A stretch of DNA of 64,000 bases from Tolumonas auensis DSM 9187 (GCF_000023065.1 NC_012691.1:1842501-1906500); one strand, 5' to 3'. Shown: positions 1 to 9,349, counted from the first letter of the stretch. Notes: generated from the letters alone by a model not told the origin. Numbers and translations: made by a program.

Positions 1-166
1 CAGCCGTCGCGGCAAATGATCCGGAAAAGGCGACAAAACCGTCTTCCTGCAGTTTTTCACTGCAATAACAGGTCAGCGGCAAATGCTGCTTCAGTCTTTT
101 CGCCAGACGCAAACCGCCCGGCGTCAGACAGAACACCGCGATGGATTCAGGCTTGACGGTATTCAT
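1..166 (-). CDS. cbiG: CbiG, cobalt-precorrin-5A hydrolase, N-terminal part
   Basis: Partial gene: about 55 N-terminal residues are inside the window and the rest continues past base 1. It starts [18 protein letters not shown], a beginning I recognise from enterobacterial CbiG. The enzyme opens the delta-lactone of cobalt-precorrin-5A and releases the C20 fragment as acetaldehyde (family knowledge). It overlaps the 3' end of cbiF by 20 bases, so the two are probably translationally coupled. The order cbiF-cbiG matches the Salmonella cob operon. Confidence 0.88.
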   Translation of the reverse strand, partial: MNTVKPESIAVFCLTPGGLRLAKRLKQHLPLTCYCSEKLQEDGFVAFSGSFAATA

Positions 167-920
167 GACTGAATCCGGCGTCATAGAGTTTGGAATAGTG
201 GTATTCGTCGCCTAAGAATGCACCCACCAGAATCAATGCCGTTTTATGAATACCCGCCGTTGTGACTTGCGCTGCGATGTCAGCCAGAGTCCCCCTCACG
301 ACCTGACAATCCGGCCAGGTGGCTTTGTAAACTACCGCGACAGGTGTCGATACCGGGTAACCGCCGTTAACGAGTCGTTCCACTACCTCACCAATTTCCT
401 GAACTGACAGGAAAATGGCCATAGAGGTCTGATGCGCAGCAAACGATTCCAGTGATTCGCGTTCCGGTGTCGGTGTGCGCCCGGACATACGGGTAATCAC
501 CAGACTTTGCGAAATTTCCGGCACGGTATACTCAACACCCAGCTCGGACGCCGCGCCCAGGAAGGAGCTGACGCCCGGTACAGAACAAAAACCAATCCCC
601 AGTTTGCCCAGTTCTTCCCCTTGCTCACGGATGGAGCCATATAAGGAAAGATCGCCGGTCTGCAGACGAACCACCAGTTTCCCGGTATGCACGCCGGTCG
701 CCATGAGATCGATGATCTCGCCCAGATTCAGGCTGGCACTGTCATGGCACGCAGCGCCTTTCTTGCAGTAATGCAGCAGATCTTTATTGATCAGCGAACC
801 GGCATAGATGATTACATCCGCCTGGCTGAGCAGGTTATACCCCTTCAGCGTAATCAATTCCGGATCGCCCGGGCCTGCACCAACAAAATAAACAAGAGAC
901 GGATCAAAAGTCGCAGGCAT
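147..920 (-). CDS. cbiF: CbiF, cobalt-precorrin-4 C11-methyltransferase
   Basis: 257 residues, the usual size of this SAM-dependent tetrapyrrole methylase. The glycine-rich [18 protein letters not shown] near residues 10-27 is the family's N-terminal signature, and [12 protein letters not shown] near residue 85 is the second conserved loop. It methylates C11 of cobalt-precorrin-4 in the anaerobic corrin pathway, in the cytoplasm. It overlaps cbiT by 17 bases upstream and cbiG by 20 downstream, as in a tightly packed operon. Confidence 0.96.
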   Translation of the reverse strand: MPATFDPSLVYFVGAGPGDPELITLKGYNLLSQADVIIYAGSLINKDLLHYCKKGAACHDSASLNLGEIIDLMATGVHTGKLVVRLQTGDLSLYGSIREQGEELGKLGIGFCSVPGVSSFLGAASELGVEYTVPEISQSLVITRMSGRTPTPERESLESFAAHQTSMAIFLSVQEIGEVVERLVNGGYPVSTPVAVVYKATWPDCQVVRGTLADIAAQVTTAGIHKTALILVGAFLGDEYHYSKLYDAGFSHEYRQA

Positions 921-1482
921 GTATTGCCTCCTTTTTACAGGAAATAATGAAAGTCGGATTATTTGGTTTGAAATAGAAACCGTTGCCTAATGTGGTCATT
1001 TGAGAGATCTGCAATTGGGTACATTCCAGTTCTGCGACAGCACATTTTTTCAGGTGTGTTAATGCGGTATTCAGGTTATCCAGCAGAATGAAACTGAGGA
1101 CCAGCCGTCCGGTTTTGGTCAACCGTGTTAACGCCCAGTCGATGATGTCAGTCAGATTGCCGCCACTGCCGCCAATAAAAATCGCGTCGGCCTGAATATC
1201 CAGCGGGCAAGGCGCTTCTGCTGCTATGATTTTTACTTTCTGACAATCAAAGCGCTGCCGGTTTTCTTCAATCAACCGTAACGCTGACGGATTTTTTTCA
1301 ATGGCGATTACATGTAATTCCGGATGACGGATCGCCGCTTCCAGAGCCACGCTGCCAGTACCGGCACCGACATCAATCAATGTGGTGGCCTGCCGGAGAT
1401 TGAGCCGTTCCAATACCATCAGACGGACTTCTTCTTTCGTCATCGGCACCTGTTCACCACGCAAAAATTCAGCATCTTTCAT
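904..1482 (-). CDS. cbiT: CbiT, cobalt-precorrin-6B C15-methyltransferase (decarboxylating)
   Basis: 192 residues with a Rossmann SAM-binding fold. [14 protein letters not shown] near residues 37-50 is motif I, and [14 protein letters not shown] near residue 105 is typical of CbiT. It methylates C15 and decarboxylates the C12 acetate side chain. CbiE and CbiT are separate genes here, as in Salmonella, not the fused CobL form. The gene overlaps cbiE by 14 bases and cbiF by 17. Confidence 0.95.
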   Translation of the reverse strand: MKDAEFLRGEQVPMTKEEVRLMVLERLNLRQATTLIDVGAGTGSVALEAAIRHPELHVIAIEKNPSALRLIEENRQRFDCQKVKIIAAEAPCPLDIQADAIFIGGSGGNLTDIIDWALTRLTKTGRLVLSFILLDNLNTALTHLKKCAVAELECTQLQISQMTTLGNGFYFKPNNPTFIISCKKEAIHACDF

Positions 1483-2074
1483 TCAGGATCACCACTACAT
1501 TCATGTCGTATTGTTGTCTGACCTGATCCGGTTTCAGCAGATGGATCTGTTCATTGGGATAAGAGAGGTTTTCACCAATCACCAGACTCCGGTTTAGCCC
1601 CCGGCGCCGGATTTCCTGCGCGATCTGAAACGGGCCAATTTCCCGATCCGTCACCATGGCGACTTTGTCGTGCTGAAAAATGAAATCGAAATCAGGCTGT
1701 TTGCCATGACTGCTGGTGAGATAAAGGTCATTCATGTCCAGCCCGATCCGGGCGAACAGATATTGCACGGCACTGATGCCGGAAATGATTTGTCGCTGTT
1801 CGACCGGCAACTGCTCGGCAAGTCGTTTGCCGATACCAAAAATTAACGGATCGCCGGAAGCCAGCACCACCACATTCCGCTGCGCATTGGCTTTCAGCCA
1901 GATCAGCAGTTTGTCCAGATCGGCATCAAGAACATGCGTTTCCCCATGAAAATCAGGGAATCCGGACAACATGCGCGGCCAGCCAACCAGAACATCCGCC
2001 TTTGCTATCAGATCGGTCGCAACTTGTGTCCGGTACATCGGATCGCCCGGGCCCATCCCCACCACGGTAATCAT
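1469..2074 (-). CDS. cbiE: CbiE, cobalt-precorrin-7 C5-methyltransferase
   Basis: 201 residues, a second tetrapyrrole methylase of the operon. It begins with the SAM-binding loop [13 protein letters not shown] and carries [17 protein letters not shown] near residues 69-85. It methylates C5 of the corrin ring. It overlaps cbiD by 4 bases at the start and cbiT by 14 at the end. Identity rests on these motifs and on its place between cbiD and cbiT. Confidence 0.94.
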   Translation of the reverse strand: MITVVGMGPGDPMYRTQVATDLIAKADVLVGWPRMLSGFPDFHGETHVLDADLDKLLIWLKANAQRNVVVLASGDPLIFGIGKRLAEQLPVEQRQIISGISAVQYLFARIGLDMNDLYLTSSHGKQPDFDFIFQHDKVAMVTDREIGPFQIAQEIRRRGLNRSLVIGENLSYPNEQIHLLKPDQVRQQYDMNVVVILNERC

Positions 2075-3207
2075 CGCAGAGCCTCCACAATGTCAGTGAT
2101 CGGACGGTTACTGCCCAGCGGCTGGTTATCGAGCGAAAACAGAATGGCATCACATTGGAATGGTTGCGGAGAGTAACGCAGCATCTGATTGATACGTTCA
2201 CAAATGCGGGTAGCGATGGTGTTATAAACTTCCTGATAACCCTGCGCTTCAATCAGTTCCATTGCGGCTTCAGTGGTATTGCAGGCATAGATCGCCTGCA
2301 GTAATGAATTCGGCGCACCCAGCAGCGCTAGATGCGTGATCAGCGTTTCCATCCGGCCATCCGCAATATGGCTGTGCGTATGGAAAATACCGGCAGCGAC
2401 TTTGATGAGTTTGCCAAGGTGCCCTATCAGCACCACATGCCGGAATGCCAGCCGCTCCGCTTCCTGCAGCATATAACCGACAAAGTTACTCATCGTCACA
2501 ACCAGTTCACTGTCGAGCTGCATCTGTTCACGGACAAAACGTTCGCCATGATTACCGGGCACAAGAATGATTTTTTCCATGCCCTGCGCACGTTTCTGTT
2601 CCAGTTCCAGCGCCAGAGAGCGCTTCCAGCTCTCTTCTGACATCGGTGTGACAATACCTGTCGTACCGATAATCGAGATGCCGCCTTCAATACCAAGCCG
2701 GCCGTTATAGGTACGTTGTGCCCGCTCTTCACCTTCCGGTGCAAAGATGGTGATATCGGCGCCCCGTTCAGGACCGAGCACTTCACGTACTGCGGCTTCG
2801 ATGGTCTGCAGCGGTGTTTTGTTGATAGCAGCGTTGCCAACCGGCAGGCCAATCCCCTTGCGGGTGACTTTACCAACCCCGGTGCCACCGGAAATCGTGA
2901 TAGTGGCATCATTCCGTAATACCACCTGCGCGTAGATCAGCATGCCATGCGTGGCATCGACGTCATCACCGCCATCTTTGCGGATCGCCGCAGATGCCTG
3001 CAAACCATGGATCAACGGTTCTTCGACATTCAGCTGCAATGTCACGCCGGATGGCGTCACGATGGAGACCTGATGTATCACCTGCTGACGAAGGATCATC
3101 AGCGTCGCAACTTTGGCAGCCGCGGTGGCACAGGAACCCGTGGTATAGCCTTTGCGGTAGGATTTGCCCTTATGCCAGACTTTGTCATCGGCCAGTGCAA
3201 TATTCAT
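2071..3207 (-). CDS. cbiD: CbiD, cobalt-precorrin-5B C1-methyltransferase
   Basis: 378 residues. The N-terminal [16 protein letters not shown] near residues 18-34 is the CbiD hallmark, followed by the glycine-rich [20 protein letters not shown] near residues 105-124. It methylates C1 and has no relation to the CbiE/CbiF fold. CbiD is specific to the oxygen-independent early-cobalt route, so this operon builds B12 anaerobically. It overlaps cbiC and cbiE by 4 bases each. Confidence 0.97.
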   Translation of the reverse strand: MNIALADDKVWHKGKSYRKGYTTGSCATAAAKVATLMILRQQVIHQVSIVTPSGVTLQLNVEEPLIHGLQASAAIRKDGGDDVDATHGMLIYAQVVLRNDATITISGGTGVGKVTRKGIGLPVGNAAINKTPLQTIEAAVREVLGPERGADITIFAPEGEERAQRTYNGRLGIEGGISIIGTTGIVTPMSEESWKRSLALELEQKRAQGMEKIILVPGNHGERFVREQMQLDSELVVTMSNFVGYMLQEAERLAFRHVVLIGHLGKLIKVAAGIFHTHSHIADGRMETLITHLALLGAPNSLLQAIYACNTTEAAMELIEAQGYQEVYNTIATRICERINQMLRYSPQPFQCDAILFSLDNQPLGSNRPITDIVEALR

Positions 3208-3848
3208 TGCGCCTCCCGCAGATGATAGAGAATGGCATTCACTATCGCGGCAGCAACATTACTGCCACCTTTTCGGCCTAATGCTGCAATGTAAGGCAGC
3301 TGACTTTCAGTCAGTGCCTGTTTGGATTCGGCGGCTCCGACAAAGCCGACCGGCACACCAACCACTGGACAGCGTTGTTCCGGTTGTTGCTGACAAATTT
3401 CGAGTAAACGGAATAAAGCCGTCGGCGCATTACCAAAGACGAATAATTTGGCACCGGGTGTTTGCATGGCGAGATCGACAGCAGCCATCGAGCGTGTAAT
3501 ACCATTTTCTTTGGCTACTTCAGCCACCGAAGGATGCGCGACATAACACTGAATATCACACCCCATCGCCTTGAGCTGGGTTTTGTTAATGCCCGATAAC
3601 GCCATAGTCGTGTCGGTAAAAATCGTACAGCCCTGTTTCAGCGCGCTAATAATGGCATCGAGTGCATCGTGCGAGAACGTCAGAATATCCAGCCAGTCAA
3701 AATCAGCCGTGGTATGAATGGCACGCTTGATGATTTTTTCCTGCAATGGATCGGCAAACCGGTATTCCGGACGTTCTTCTGAAATGATCCCGGAAATAAT
3801 TTCAAAGCTGTGCTGTTCGATCAGTTGCGGCTGTTTAATGTAATCCAT
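3204..3848 (-). CDS. cbiC: CbiC, cobalt-precorrin-8 methylmutase
   Basis: 214 residues, normal length. It contains [13 protein letters not shown] near residues 40-52, which holds the histidine used for the C11-to-C12 methyl shift that gives cobyrinic acid. The later [15 protein letters not shown] and [15 protein letters not shown] stretches are conserved in CbiC/CobH. It begins 3 bases after cbiB ends and overlaps cbiD by 4. Confidence 0.97.
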   Translation of the reverse strand: MDYIKQPQLIEQHSFEIISGIISEERPEYRFADPLQEKIIKRAIHTTADFDWLDILTFSHDALDAIISALKQGCTIFTDTTMALSGINKTQLKAMGCDIQCYVAHPSVAEVAKENGITRSMAAVDLAMQTPGAKLFVFGNAPTALFRLLEICQQQPEQRCPVVGVPVGFVGAAESKQALTESQLPYIAALGRKGGSNVAAAIVNAILYHLREAQ

Positions 3849-3851
3849 GCG

Positions 3852-4811
3852 TTAAATACCTCGTTCAACAGCGTAATAAACGACAGAAAAGAACAGCAGT
3901 GCGATCAGAGACGCCACCATCATCAGTCGAATCGTTAATTTGATATCAGAGCGGGTAATGGCGCGGTGTTCATCGCCAATCCAGGGTTTTTCCACCAGTT
4001 CCCCGAAATAGACATTCGGACCACCAAGACGCACACCGAGTGCACCGGCGACCGTCGCCTCAGACCAGGCACAGTTCGGACTTTTATGCTGATAGCGATC
4101 CCGCCAGCCGATGCGCAGCGCCTGAACAACATTGAGTCGCAGAAATGCCGCTGCCAGCGTAAAGAACAGCCAGCTCAAACGGGCAGGAATAAAATTTGCC
4201 AGATCGTCGATGCGGGCAGACACACAGCCAATCGCGCGGTATTTATCGTTTTTGTAGCCGACCATCGAATCCAGGGTATTGATGGCTTTATACGCCATCG
4301 CCAGCGGGACACCGCCGATGAACAGATAAAACAGCGGTGCAATCACGCCATCGACGGTATTTTCCGCCACGGTTTCCACCACGGCGCGGGTGATTTGAGT
4401 TTCATTCAGCTGGGAGGTATCCCGTCCGACGATATAGGAAAGCTGACAGCGACTATCTTCAATCGAACCTGACTCCAGCGCCCGGTAAACATCCATTGCC
4501 GCATCACTCAGGCAACGACCCGCCAGAATGGTGTAAGCCAGCCAGAGCTCTGCAGCCCGGCCCAGCCAGACATTCACAGAACTTAACGATGTGATGACAC
4601 CCCAAGTAACCAGCCAGGTAAGCCCCACCACCGACAGCCACAACACACCGCCGCCAACATACAGTGCCCGCTCACTACGGCATACCTTCCGGATCCCTTT
4701 TTGAACCAGCGAAATCCAGTTACCAATCCAGCGGATTGGATGTGGCCAGTTCTGCGGATCACCGATAATCAGATCGAGGATGAAGGCGACGCTATAAATC
4801 GCAAGAGTCAT
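3852..4811 (-). CDS. cbiB: CbiB, adenosylcobinamide-phosphate synthase
   Basis: 319-residue integral membrane protein. It opens with a hydrophobic segment followed by the conserved DLIIGDPQNWPHPIRWIG near residues 13-30, and has several more hydrophobic spans. It attaches the aminopropanol phosphate arm to adenosylcobyric acid. That arm is made by CobD from PduX product, and both of those genes are in this window (26329-28261). It overlaps cbiA by 4 bases. Confidence 0.96.
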   Translation of the reverse strand: MTLAIYSVAFILDLIIGDPQNWPHPIRWIGNWISLVQKGIRKVCRSERALYVGGGVLWLSVVGLTWLVTWGVITSLSSVNVWLGRAAELWLAYTILAGRCLSDAAMDVYRALESGSIEDSRCQLSYIVGRDTSQLNETQITRAVVETVAENTVDGVIAPLFYLFIGGVPLAMAYKAINTLDSMVGYKNDKYRAIGCVSARIDDLANFIPARLSWLFFTLAAAFLRLNVVQALRIGWRDRYQHKSPNCAWSEATVAGALGVRLGGPNVYFGELVEKPWIGDEHRAITRSDIKLTIRLMMVASLIALLFFSVVYYAVERGI

Positions 4812-6181
4812 TTCACTGCCCTCGCAATTTCAAACCAGCGCAACAACATGGCCGGGTTTTGCAGAAAATGCACATGAAGGTAACTCGCCAGCGTGTTCCC
4901 GGATTGATAACCACCATACCAGTGGCTCATTTCCACCCCATCCCGCTCTTTAGAAAAACGAAATACCGTTGGCAGATCGGTGTGAAAATCGGAGTAATGA
5001 AATTCATGACCACGAATAACATCGCCAGTTTTCGCCAACAAAGTGGCTTGTTCTGCTCTGGCCTGGCAATAACCAAAGCGTTTGAGTGATGTCGTCATTC
5101 TGCTTTCACCGGGGAAGATGCCAGCCATCGGATAGGAATCGCCGGATGCCGTGGTTAATGACCCTCCCAGATACATCAAGCCACCACACTCGGCATAAAT
5201 CGGCACACCACGCTGATGTGCCTGTTGCACGGAAGCCAGCATGGATGAATTCTGAGACAAGGTTGCGGCGTGAATTTCAGGGTAGCCGCCCCCGAGGTAA
5301 ATCAGGTCACAAGCAGGAACCACTGCATCGCGTAACGGGCTAAAACGGACAATCTCTATCCCTGCCGCTTCGAGTAATTCGATATTGTCCTGATAATAAA
5401 AGTTGAACGCTTCGTCTTCCGCCAGTGCGAGTTTTAATCCGCTTCCGACACCAATCAGTGAATCCGGTGCTAACGACTCAGGTTTTTCCGGTAAATCAGG
5501 TATTTCTGCAATTTCAGCCAAACGATCCAGATCGATATGTTGTTCGATAGCATCGGCCAGTAGATCCCATTTCAGATCAAGCTCAGCCTGTTCATGTGCC
5601 GTCACCAATCCTAAATGCCGGGAAGGTAAATTGATTTCTTTAATGACGGGAACGCGGCCTAACACCGGAATATGGCAGTACAACTCAATCGCATCTTTTA
5701 GCATTGCGAAGTGCGAATCTGAATTGACGTTATTGAGGATCACACCTGCGATTTGAACGCTCGGTTCGAAGAGCTTAAACCCGAGAACTGTCGCAGCGGC
5801 AGAAGTAGAAACCGCTTTGCCATCGACAATCAAAATGACCGGACAACCCAACTGTCTGGCCATGCCTGCACTGCTGCAGTAAAGCGGATCAACACCAAAA
5901 CCATCAAATAACCCCATCACCCCTTCGATGATGGCAATATCGGCTTTCGATGCGTGATAGTGAAAGAGTCGCGCAATCGCAGACTCCGGCAACATAAACG
6001 CATCCAGATTACGGGATGCAACACCCGTCACCTGCGTGTGCCAGCCGGTATCAATATAATCCGGCCCTACCTTAAATGGCTGAACGCGCAAACCCCGGCG
6101 GGCATAAGCACGCAACAAACCCAACGTTATCGTTGTTTTGCCACTACCACTGCTTGTTCCACCAATCAAAAACGCTTTCAT
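4808..6181 (-). CDS. cbiA: CbiA, cobyrinate a,c-diamide synthase
   Basis: 457 residues. The N-terminal half is a dethiobiotin-synthetase-like ATP domain with P-loop GGTSSGSGKTTITLG at residues 8-22. The C-terminal half is a class I glutamine amidotransferase with the nucleophile cysteine in YAECGGLMYLG. It amidates the a and c side chains of cobyrinic acid, using glutamine and ATP. It is the first gene of the operon. A modest Shine-Dalgarno (AGGA) precedes the ATG, 15 bases after the U-tract of the riboswitch terminator. Confidence 0.97.
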   Translation of the reverse strand: MKAFLIGGTSSGSGKTTITLGLLRAYARRGLRVQPFKVGPDYIDTGWHTQVTGVASRNLDAFMLPESAIARLFHYHASKADIAIIEGVMGLFDGFGVDPLYCSSAGMARQLGCPVILIVDGKAVSTSAAATVLGFKLFEPSVQIAGVILNNVNSDSHFAMLKDAIELYCHIPVLGRVPVIKEINLPSRHLGLVTAHEQAELDLKWDLLADAIEQHIDLDRLAEIAEIPDLPEKPESLAPDSLIGVGSGLKLALAEDEAFNFYYQDNIELLEAAGIEIVRFSPLRDAVVPACDLIYLGGGYPEIHAATLSQNSSMLASVQQAHQRGVPIYAECGGLMYLGGSLTTASGDSYPMAGIFPGESRMTTSLKRFGYCQARAEQATLLAKTGDVIRGHEFHYSDFHTDLPTVFRFSKERDGVEMSHWYGGYQSGNTLASYLHVHFLQNPAMLLRWFEIARAVK

Positions 6182-6196
6182 ACCATCCTGCTATAC

Positions 6197-6222
6197 AAAA
6201 AAATCCCGGCTTGCCGGCCGGG
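6197..6222 (-). terminator. Intrinsic terminator in the cbi operon leader
   Basis: On the minus strand CCCGGC, a 6-base loop and GCCGGG form a perfect stem (6205-6222), followed by A and seven U (6197-6203). It sits between the cobalamin aptamer and cbiA, only 15 bases before the ATG. It can therefore act only as a conditional attenuator of the operon. Confidence 0.88.
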
Positions 6223-6295
6223 AAGTATGGTTGTCATAAGCAGGTGTCACCGCTGTGTGAGCAACAGCGATGCATATGCTGACAACCCACTTCCC
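6220..6295 (-). promoter_or_regulatory. Candidate antiterminator of the cbi riboswitch
   Basis: Two distant leader segments are complementary. On the RNA, GGGAAGT plus GGTTGTCA (6295-6280) can pair with TGACAACC plus ACTTCCC (6236-6220): 15 pairs with a small internal loop. The 3' arm covers the first three bases (6222-6220) of the terminator stem, so the two structures exclude each other. A smaller hairpin (CGCTGT/ACAGCG, 6251-6269) lies inside the loop. The role in switching is inferred. Confidence 0.65.
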
Positions 6296-6317
6296 ACCGA
6301 AGGAGTTGAAGCTGTTG

Positions 6318-6476
6318 TATCCGTGTCGGTCTTCTGGCTTAGCGTCATCCTTCTCTGCCCTTCCCAATCCAAGAGATCAGTGGTTATACAGAGTCGTCAG
6401 CATCACAGCAGCGGGGGCTGCGGAGGATTCACACCTCCTTCCCGGACGATAAATCGTCATACACGTCTACCGAAAA
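6318..6476 (-). promoter_or_regulatory. Cobalamin (AdoCbl-type) riboswitch aptamer
   Basis: Read on the minus strand, the leader holds the conserved cobalamin-riboswitch elements in order. GGGAAGGAGGTGTGAATCC and GCAGCCCCCGCTGCTGTGA (about 6450-6405) form the central core, and the B12 box AAGCCAGAAGACCGACACGG (6340-6321) lies near the 3' end. It is upstream of the cbi operon and should switch it off when adenosylcobalamin is plentiful (family knowledge). The expression platform downstream (6197-6295) points to transcription termination. Confidence 0.95.
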
Positions 6477-6550
6477 TCTGGCTATTACATGATTAGTAAC
6501 GGCGTCCTTTGAATATCATTGATAAACCGAGAGTTTATCCTGTTAAAAAC

Positions 6551-6601
6551 ACTATACCCTCAGCCAGATCAAAAAAATGGCTGTCTTTACCGTTAGAACA
6601 G
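6551..6601 (-). promoter_or_regulatory. Predicted cbiA promoter with candidate PocR site
   Basis: On the minus strand a -10 box TATAGT (6556-6551) lies 24 bases after a 21-base element (6601-6581) that begins CTGTT and ends AAGACAG. The element and the following CCATT match the pduA promoter at 22 of 26 positions, with the same 24-base spacing. There is no good -35 box, as expected for an activator-dependent promoter. Transcription would start near 6544, before the riboswitch. Between this site and the pocR terminator (6602-6754) I see nothing else. Confidence 0.6.
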
Positions 6602-6754
6602 TAAATTTTTGGCGAATTACAATAATTTATTGCGCTGTCATATGCCGGATCACCGTCATATCAGGCTTTACCGGTCATTTATCAGATTTCACTAAATATG
6701 AATTTCTGGCGATTTACTGCAATCTGAAAATGTTAAACAGCACACAAATGCCGT

Positions 6755-6780
6755 AAAAAAACCGGGTATTAAAACCCGGT
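6755..6780 (-). terminator. Intrinsic terminator of pocR
   Basis: On the minus strand ACCGGGT (6780-6774), a 6-base loop and ACCCGGT (6767-6761) run into a T-tract (6761-6755), 22 bases after the pocR stop. It separates pocR from the cbi operon, so the latter needs its own promoter. Confidence 0.85.
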
Positions 6781-6802
6781 CAATGAATCAAGAAACACGG
6801 TG

Positions 6803-7702
6803 TTAACTAGCGAGGCCATCACTCACTAATGTATCCCGGTACATTTGCGGAGTGACTTGAAACGTTTGCCGGAAAACCTTGCAAAAATAGCTGGTTTGAG
6901 AAAAACCCAGATTTTTCGCAATACTGGCTATCGACCAGTCGCTGTATTGCAGCATCTGTTTCGCATTATTCATCCGCTGCTGCGTTACATAGGCATTAAA
7001 ACCGATGCCCAGCTGCTTTTTAAATAACTTGCTGAAATAGTAAGGGCTCAGATAGATATGAGCTGCGACATCCTCCAGCCGCAGATCTTCAGAGAAATGC
7101 GTATCAATATAACGCAGTGCCTTTTTTATCTTCGCATCATAGGCCGCAACCGGTTTTGACCTTTCCGGCTCCGATGATGCAGTATCATTGATCACAATAA
7201 AATTCAGGTGCTTTTTGATGCAATTGTCGACAATCAGTTTCAGCAGATCGGCCGATGCAATTATTTTAGAATAATCCACCAGGGGAATATTCTCGTATTC
7301 CTTCATCAGTTCATGGTCTGTTTGCCATTCCTGATCCACTTTCTGGATATTATCCATTGAAACGTCATTACTGACACGCACCTGCCCGCATAACACAAAC
7401 CCCACCAGATGACCGGCAATCACCATAGGAATGGAAAAATCAGTCAGCCCGGCATGACAACGATAGATACAGGGCTTGTTGTCTTTCGATGCCTCCAGTC
7501 CGCCGCAGCGATCACTCATCTTGCAACGCAGGTAATGTTCCGGATCTTGCCGCATCTTCTGGCAAAACAACGTAAAGTTGAAACGTTCGGAGATCTCTTC
7601 ACCGTGGATGTTAACAACAACAACAGCTAAACCCGTAGCGTGGGCAAAATCCAACGCTATTTTATTGATGAGATCTGAGTCTAAAGAACTAACAGAAGTC
7701 AT
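6803..7702 (-). CDS. pocR: PocR-type AraC-family transcriptional activator
   Basis: 299 residues. Residues 10-165 form a PocR-type ligand sensor with the cysteine-rich core CKMSDRCGG and CIYRCHAGLTDF near residues 60-90. Residues about 190-290 form the double helix-turn-helix AraC domain, with VAAHIYLSPYYFSKLFK and IAKNLGFSQTSYFCKVF as the two recognition units. In Salmonella PocR activates the cob and pdu operons with 1,2-propanediol. Its position between the cbi operon and pduF is the same here. It has its own terminator downstream. Confidence 0.92.
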   Translation of the reverse strand: MTSVSSLDSDLINKIALDFAHATGLAVVVVNIHGEEISERFNFTLFCQKMRQDPEHYLRCKMSDRCGGLEASKDNKPCIYRCHAGLTDFSIPMVIAGHLVGFVLCGQVRVSNDVSMDNIQKVDQEWQTDHELMKEYENIPLVDYSKIIASADLLKLIVDNCIKKHLNFIVINDTASSEPERSKPVAAYDAKIKKALRYIDTHFSEDLRLEDVAAHIYLSPYYFSKLFKKQLGIGFNAYVTQQRMNNAKQMLQYSDWSIASIAKNLGFSQTSYFCKVFRQTFQVTPQMYRDTLVSDGLAS

Positions 7703-7864
7703 GACAAAACTCTCAGCTGTATTTAGTTATATTTATTGTCATTCAAAATGCATGAGCTGGTATGGATAATCCGGCCATTCATTCTGAACGAATAAAATTT
7801 CATCAAAGGACATTTTTACCATATTTGGTTCTCAGGAAAGGTGATCATTCAGACAATAATCATT

Positions 7865-7902
7865 AAAAAACCAGGCAGTCTGATATTCAGAACGCCTGGT
7901 TG
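7865..7902 (-). terminator. Intrinsic terminator after pduF
   Basis: On the minus strand AACCAGGC...GCCTGGTT form an outer stem with an inner GTTCTGA/TCAGACT pairing, followed by TTTT. It lies 30 bases after the pduF stop, between pduF and pocR. Full termination would leave pocR needing its own promoter. Nothing else is recognisable in 7703-7864, which would hold that promoter. Confidence 0.8.
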
Positions 7903-7930
7903 CTTGCGGGAGTTTGATCTGGATTAATTT

Positions 7931-8764
7931 TTACAACTCTTCTGCTTTTTCAGTTTCAACTTTTTCAGTTTCAATATTACACGCATTACATGGCAGATTT
8001 TTACCGATCAGCATGCGATAACAGGCAGCACCACCACAGGCACCAATAATCGGCGCCACAATCGGTACAATGAAATATGGAATATCGCGGGCGCCGGTAA
8101 ACGATACTTCACCGAACCCAGCCAGGAAGGTAAATAATTTTGGTCCGAAGTCACGGGCCGGGTTCATCGCAAATCCGGTTAATGGTGCAGTAGCTGCGCC
8201 GATAACCGCGACCAGAATACCGATTAACAAGGGAGCTAACGGACCACGAGGCACGCCGTTGCCATCATCGGTTAATGCCATGATCAGACACATCAGAATC
8301 GATGTGATAATGATTTCGACCAGTGATGCCTGGATTAATGAAATAGAGGGGTGTGGATAGGTACTGAAAATGCTGGTGAGATACAGGCTCTCTGGCGTTC
8401 CTGGCACCATATTGTGCGCCACCTCATAATCGATGAACAAATTGTAATAGAGCACGTAACATACCAAGGCACCACCAAACGCCCCGGCTACCTGTGAGAT
8501 AATGTAAGGAGCCACTTTTTTGCCATCAAAACAAGCAAATAGCCATAATGCAATCGTGACCGCCGGGTTAAGATGCGCCCCCGATATCGCCGCAGTCAGA
8601 TAGACAGCCAGTGCAATACCCAGTCCCCATACAATACAAATTTCCCATAAGCCGAAGCTTGCACCTGCCAGCTTAACGGCACTCAAACAGCTGGCACCGA
8701 AGAAGATGAACAGGCCGGTTCCCATGAACTCGGCGATACATTGCGCTTTTAATGAATCATTCAT
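7931..8764 (-). CDS. pduF: PduF, propanediol diffusion facilitator
   Basis: 277 residues, a major-intrinsic-protein (aquaglyceroporin) channel with about six membrane helices. The two half-helix motifs are HLNPAVT near residue 60 and MNPARD near residue 200. It lets 1,2-propanediol cross the inner membrane. I chose the ATG at 8764 (protein MNDSLKAQC) because it matches the known PduF start and has an AGGG sequence upstream. An in-frame ATG 45 bases earlier (8809) is possible. The C-terminal tail is rich in Glu and Lys. Confidence 0.93.
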   Translation of the reverse strand: MNDSLKAQCIAEFMGTGLFIFFGASCLSAVKLAGASFGLWEICIVWGLGIALAVYLTAAISGAHLNPAVTIALWLFACFDGKKVAPYIISQVAGAFGGALVCYVLYYNLFIDYEVAHNMVPGTPESLYLTSIFSTYPHPSISLIQASLVEIIITSILMCLIMALTDDGNGVPRGPLAPLLIGILVAVIGAATAPLTGFAMNPARDFGPKLFTFLAGFGEVSFTGARDIPYFIVPIVAPIIGACGGAACYRMLIGKNLPCNACNIETEKVETEKAEEL

Positions 8765-8827
8765 ATCTATACCCTGGTCCGTTGTTTTAAGTGATTGTTG
8801 GGCTGACACCCGAATCGTGTCACATTC

Positions 8828-8879
8828 ACTATATCCGGCAGGTTGGCAAAATAATTGGCATGTTGGTTTTTACCAACAG
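8828..8879 (-). promoter_or_regulatory. Candidate pduF promoter/operator
   Basis: A -10-like TATAGT lies on the minus strand (8833-8828), about 64 bases before the pduF ATG and identical to the cbiA -10. Upstream, on the plus strand, TTGGCA occurs twice with 12-base period (8843-8848 and 8855-8860), followed by an inverted repeat TGTTGGT/ACCAACA (8861-8878). Direct repeats of this spacing are typical of AraC-family sites. No copy of the full cbiA/pduA element was found. The remaining 8880-9298 is AT-rich and shows no gene. Confidence 0.35.
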
Positions 8880-9298
8880 CAAAAAGTCGTGATGGTATAG
8901 CAAAAAATTGCCATCTTTCTTTTTGAATTTTCAATATTCTTATTTCAGTACAACTGGTTATAAAAATTGGTCAGATGTGAATTTCTGGTTATTTTCAACC
9001 TTCAATATTGCTACAGCGCTCTCAGATTTATAAATCATCACATTGTTTATTTTTTTACCTTCATTGATTTGCCAGTTTTTCAGAAATTTTGTCCGGATTT
9101 TCTTGTTTTGTTTTTCTTTACTATCCAAGCGCGCAACGCAATTAACACAACCATTATTTCATGTCATCTGCTTTTTTCTGTTTCTGCATTATCAATTCCT
9201 GAAAAATTAATATCCCTCCGTTTTTGGCAATGCCTTGATATTCAAGCATCCACTGCCATTTCATGACAATTTTTTAATATGCATGGTTAATTTTTTCC

Positions 9299-9349
9299 CT
9301 GTTAAAACAGTTAAGACAGCCATTCTTTTTTATCGCTTCTTCGTATATT
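9299..9349 (+). promoter_or_regulatory. Predicted pduA promoter with candidate PocR site
   Basis: A 21-base element (9299-9319) runs from CTGTT to AAGACAG and is followed by CCATT. A -10 box TATATT lies at 9344-9349, exactly 24 bases after the element. The -35 position (9321-9326, CATTCT) is poor, as expected for an activator-dependent promoter. The same block with the same spacing precedes cbiA on the other strand. The pduA ATG is 39 bases after the -10 box and has a GAGG ribosome site. Confidence 0.6.

Noticed and set aside
8967-9266. 99-codon open frame in the pduF-pduA gap
   Set aside because: Rich in Phe and Ile codons as expected of AT-rich non-coding DNA, no ribosome site, no recognisable domain, and it lies in the divergent promoter region.
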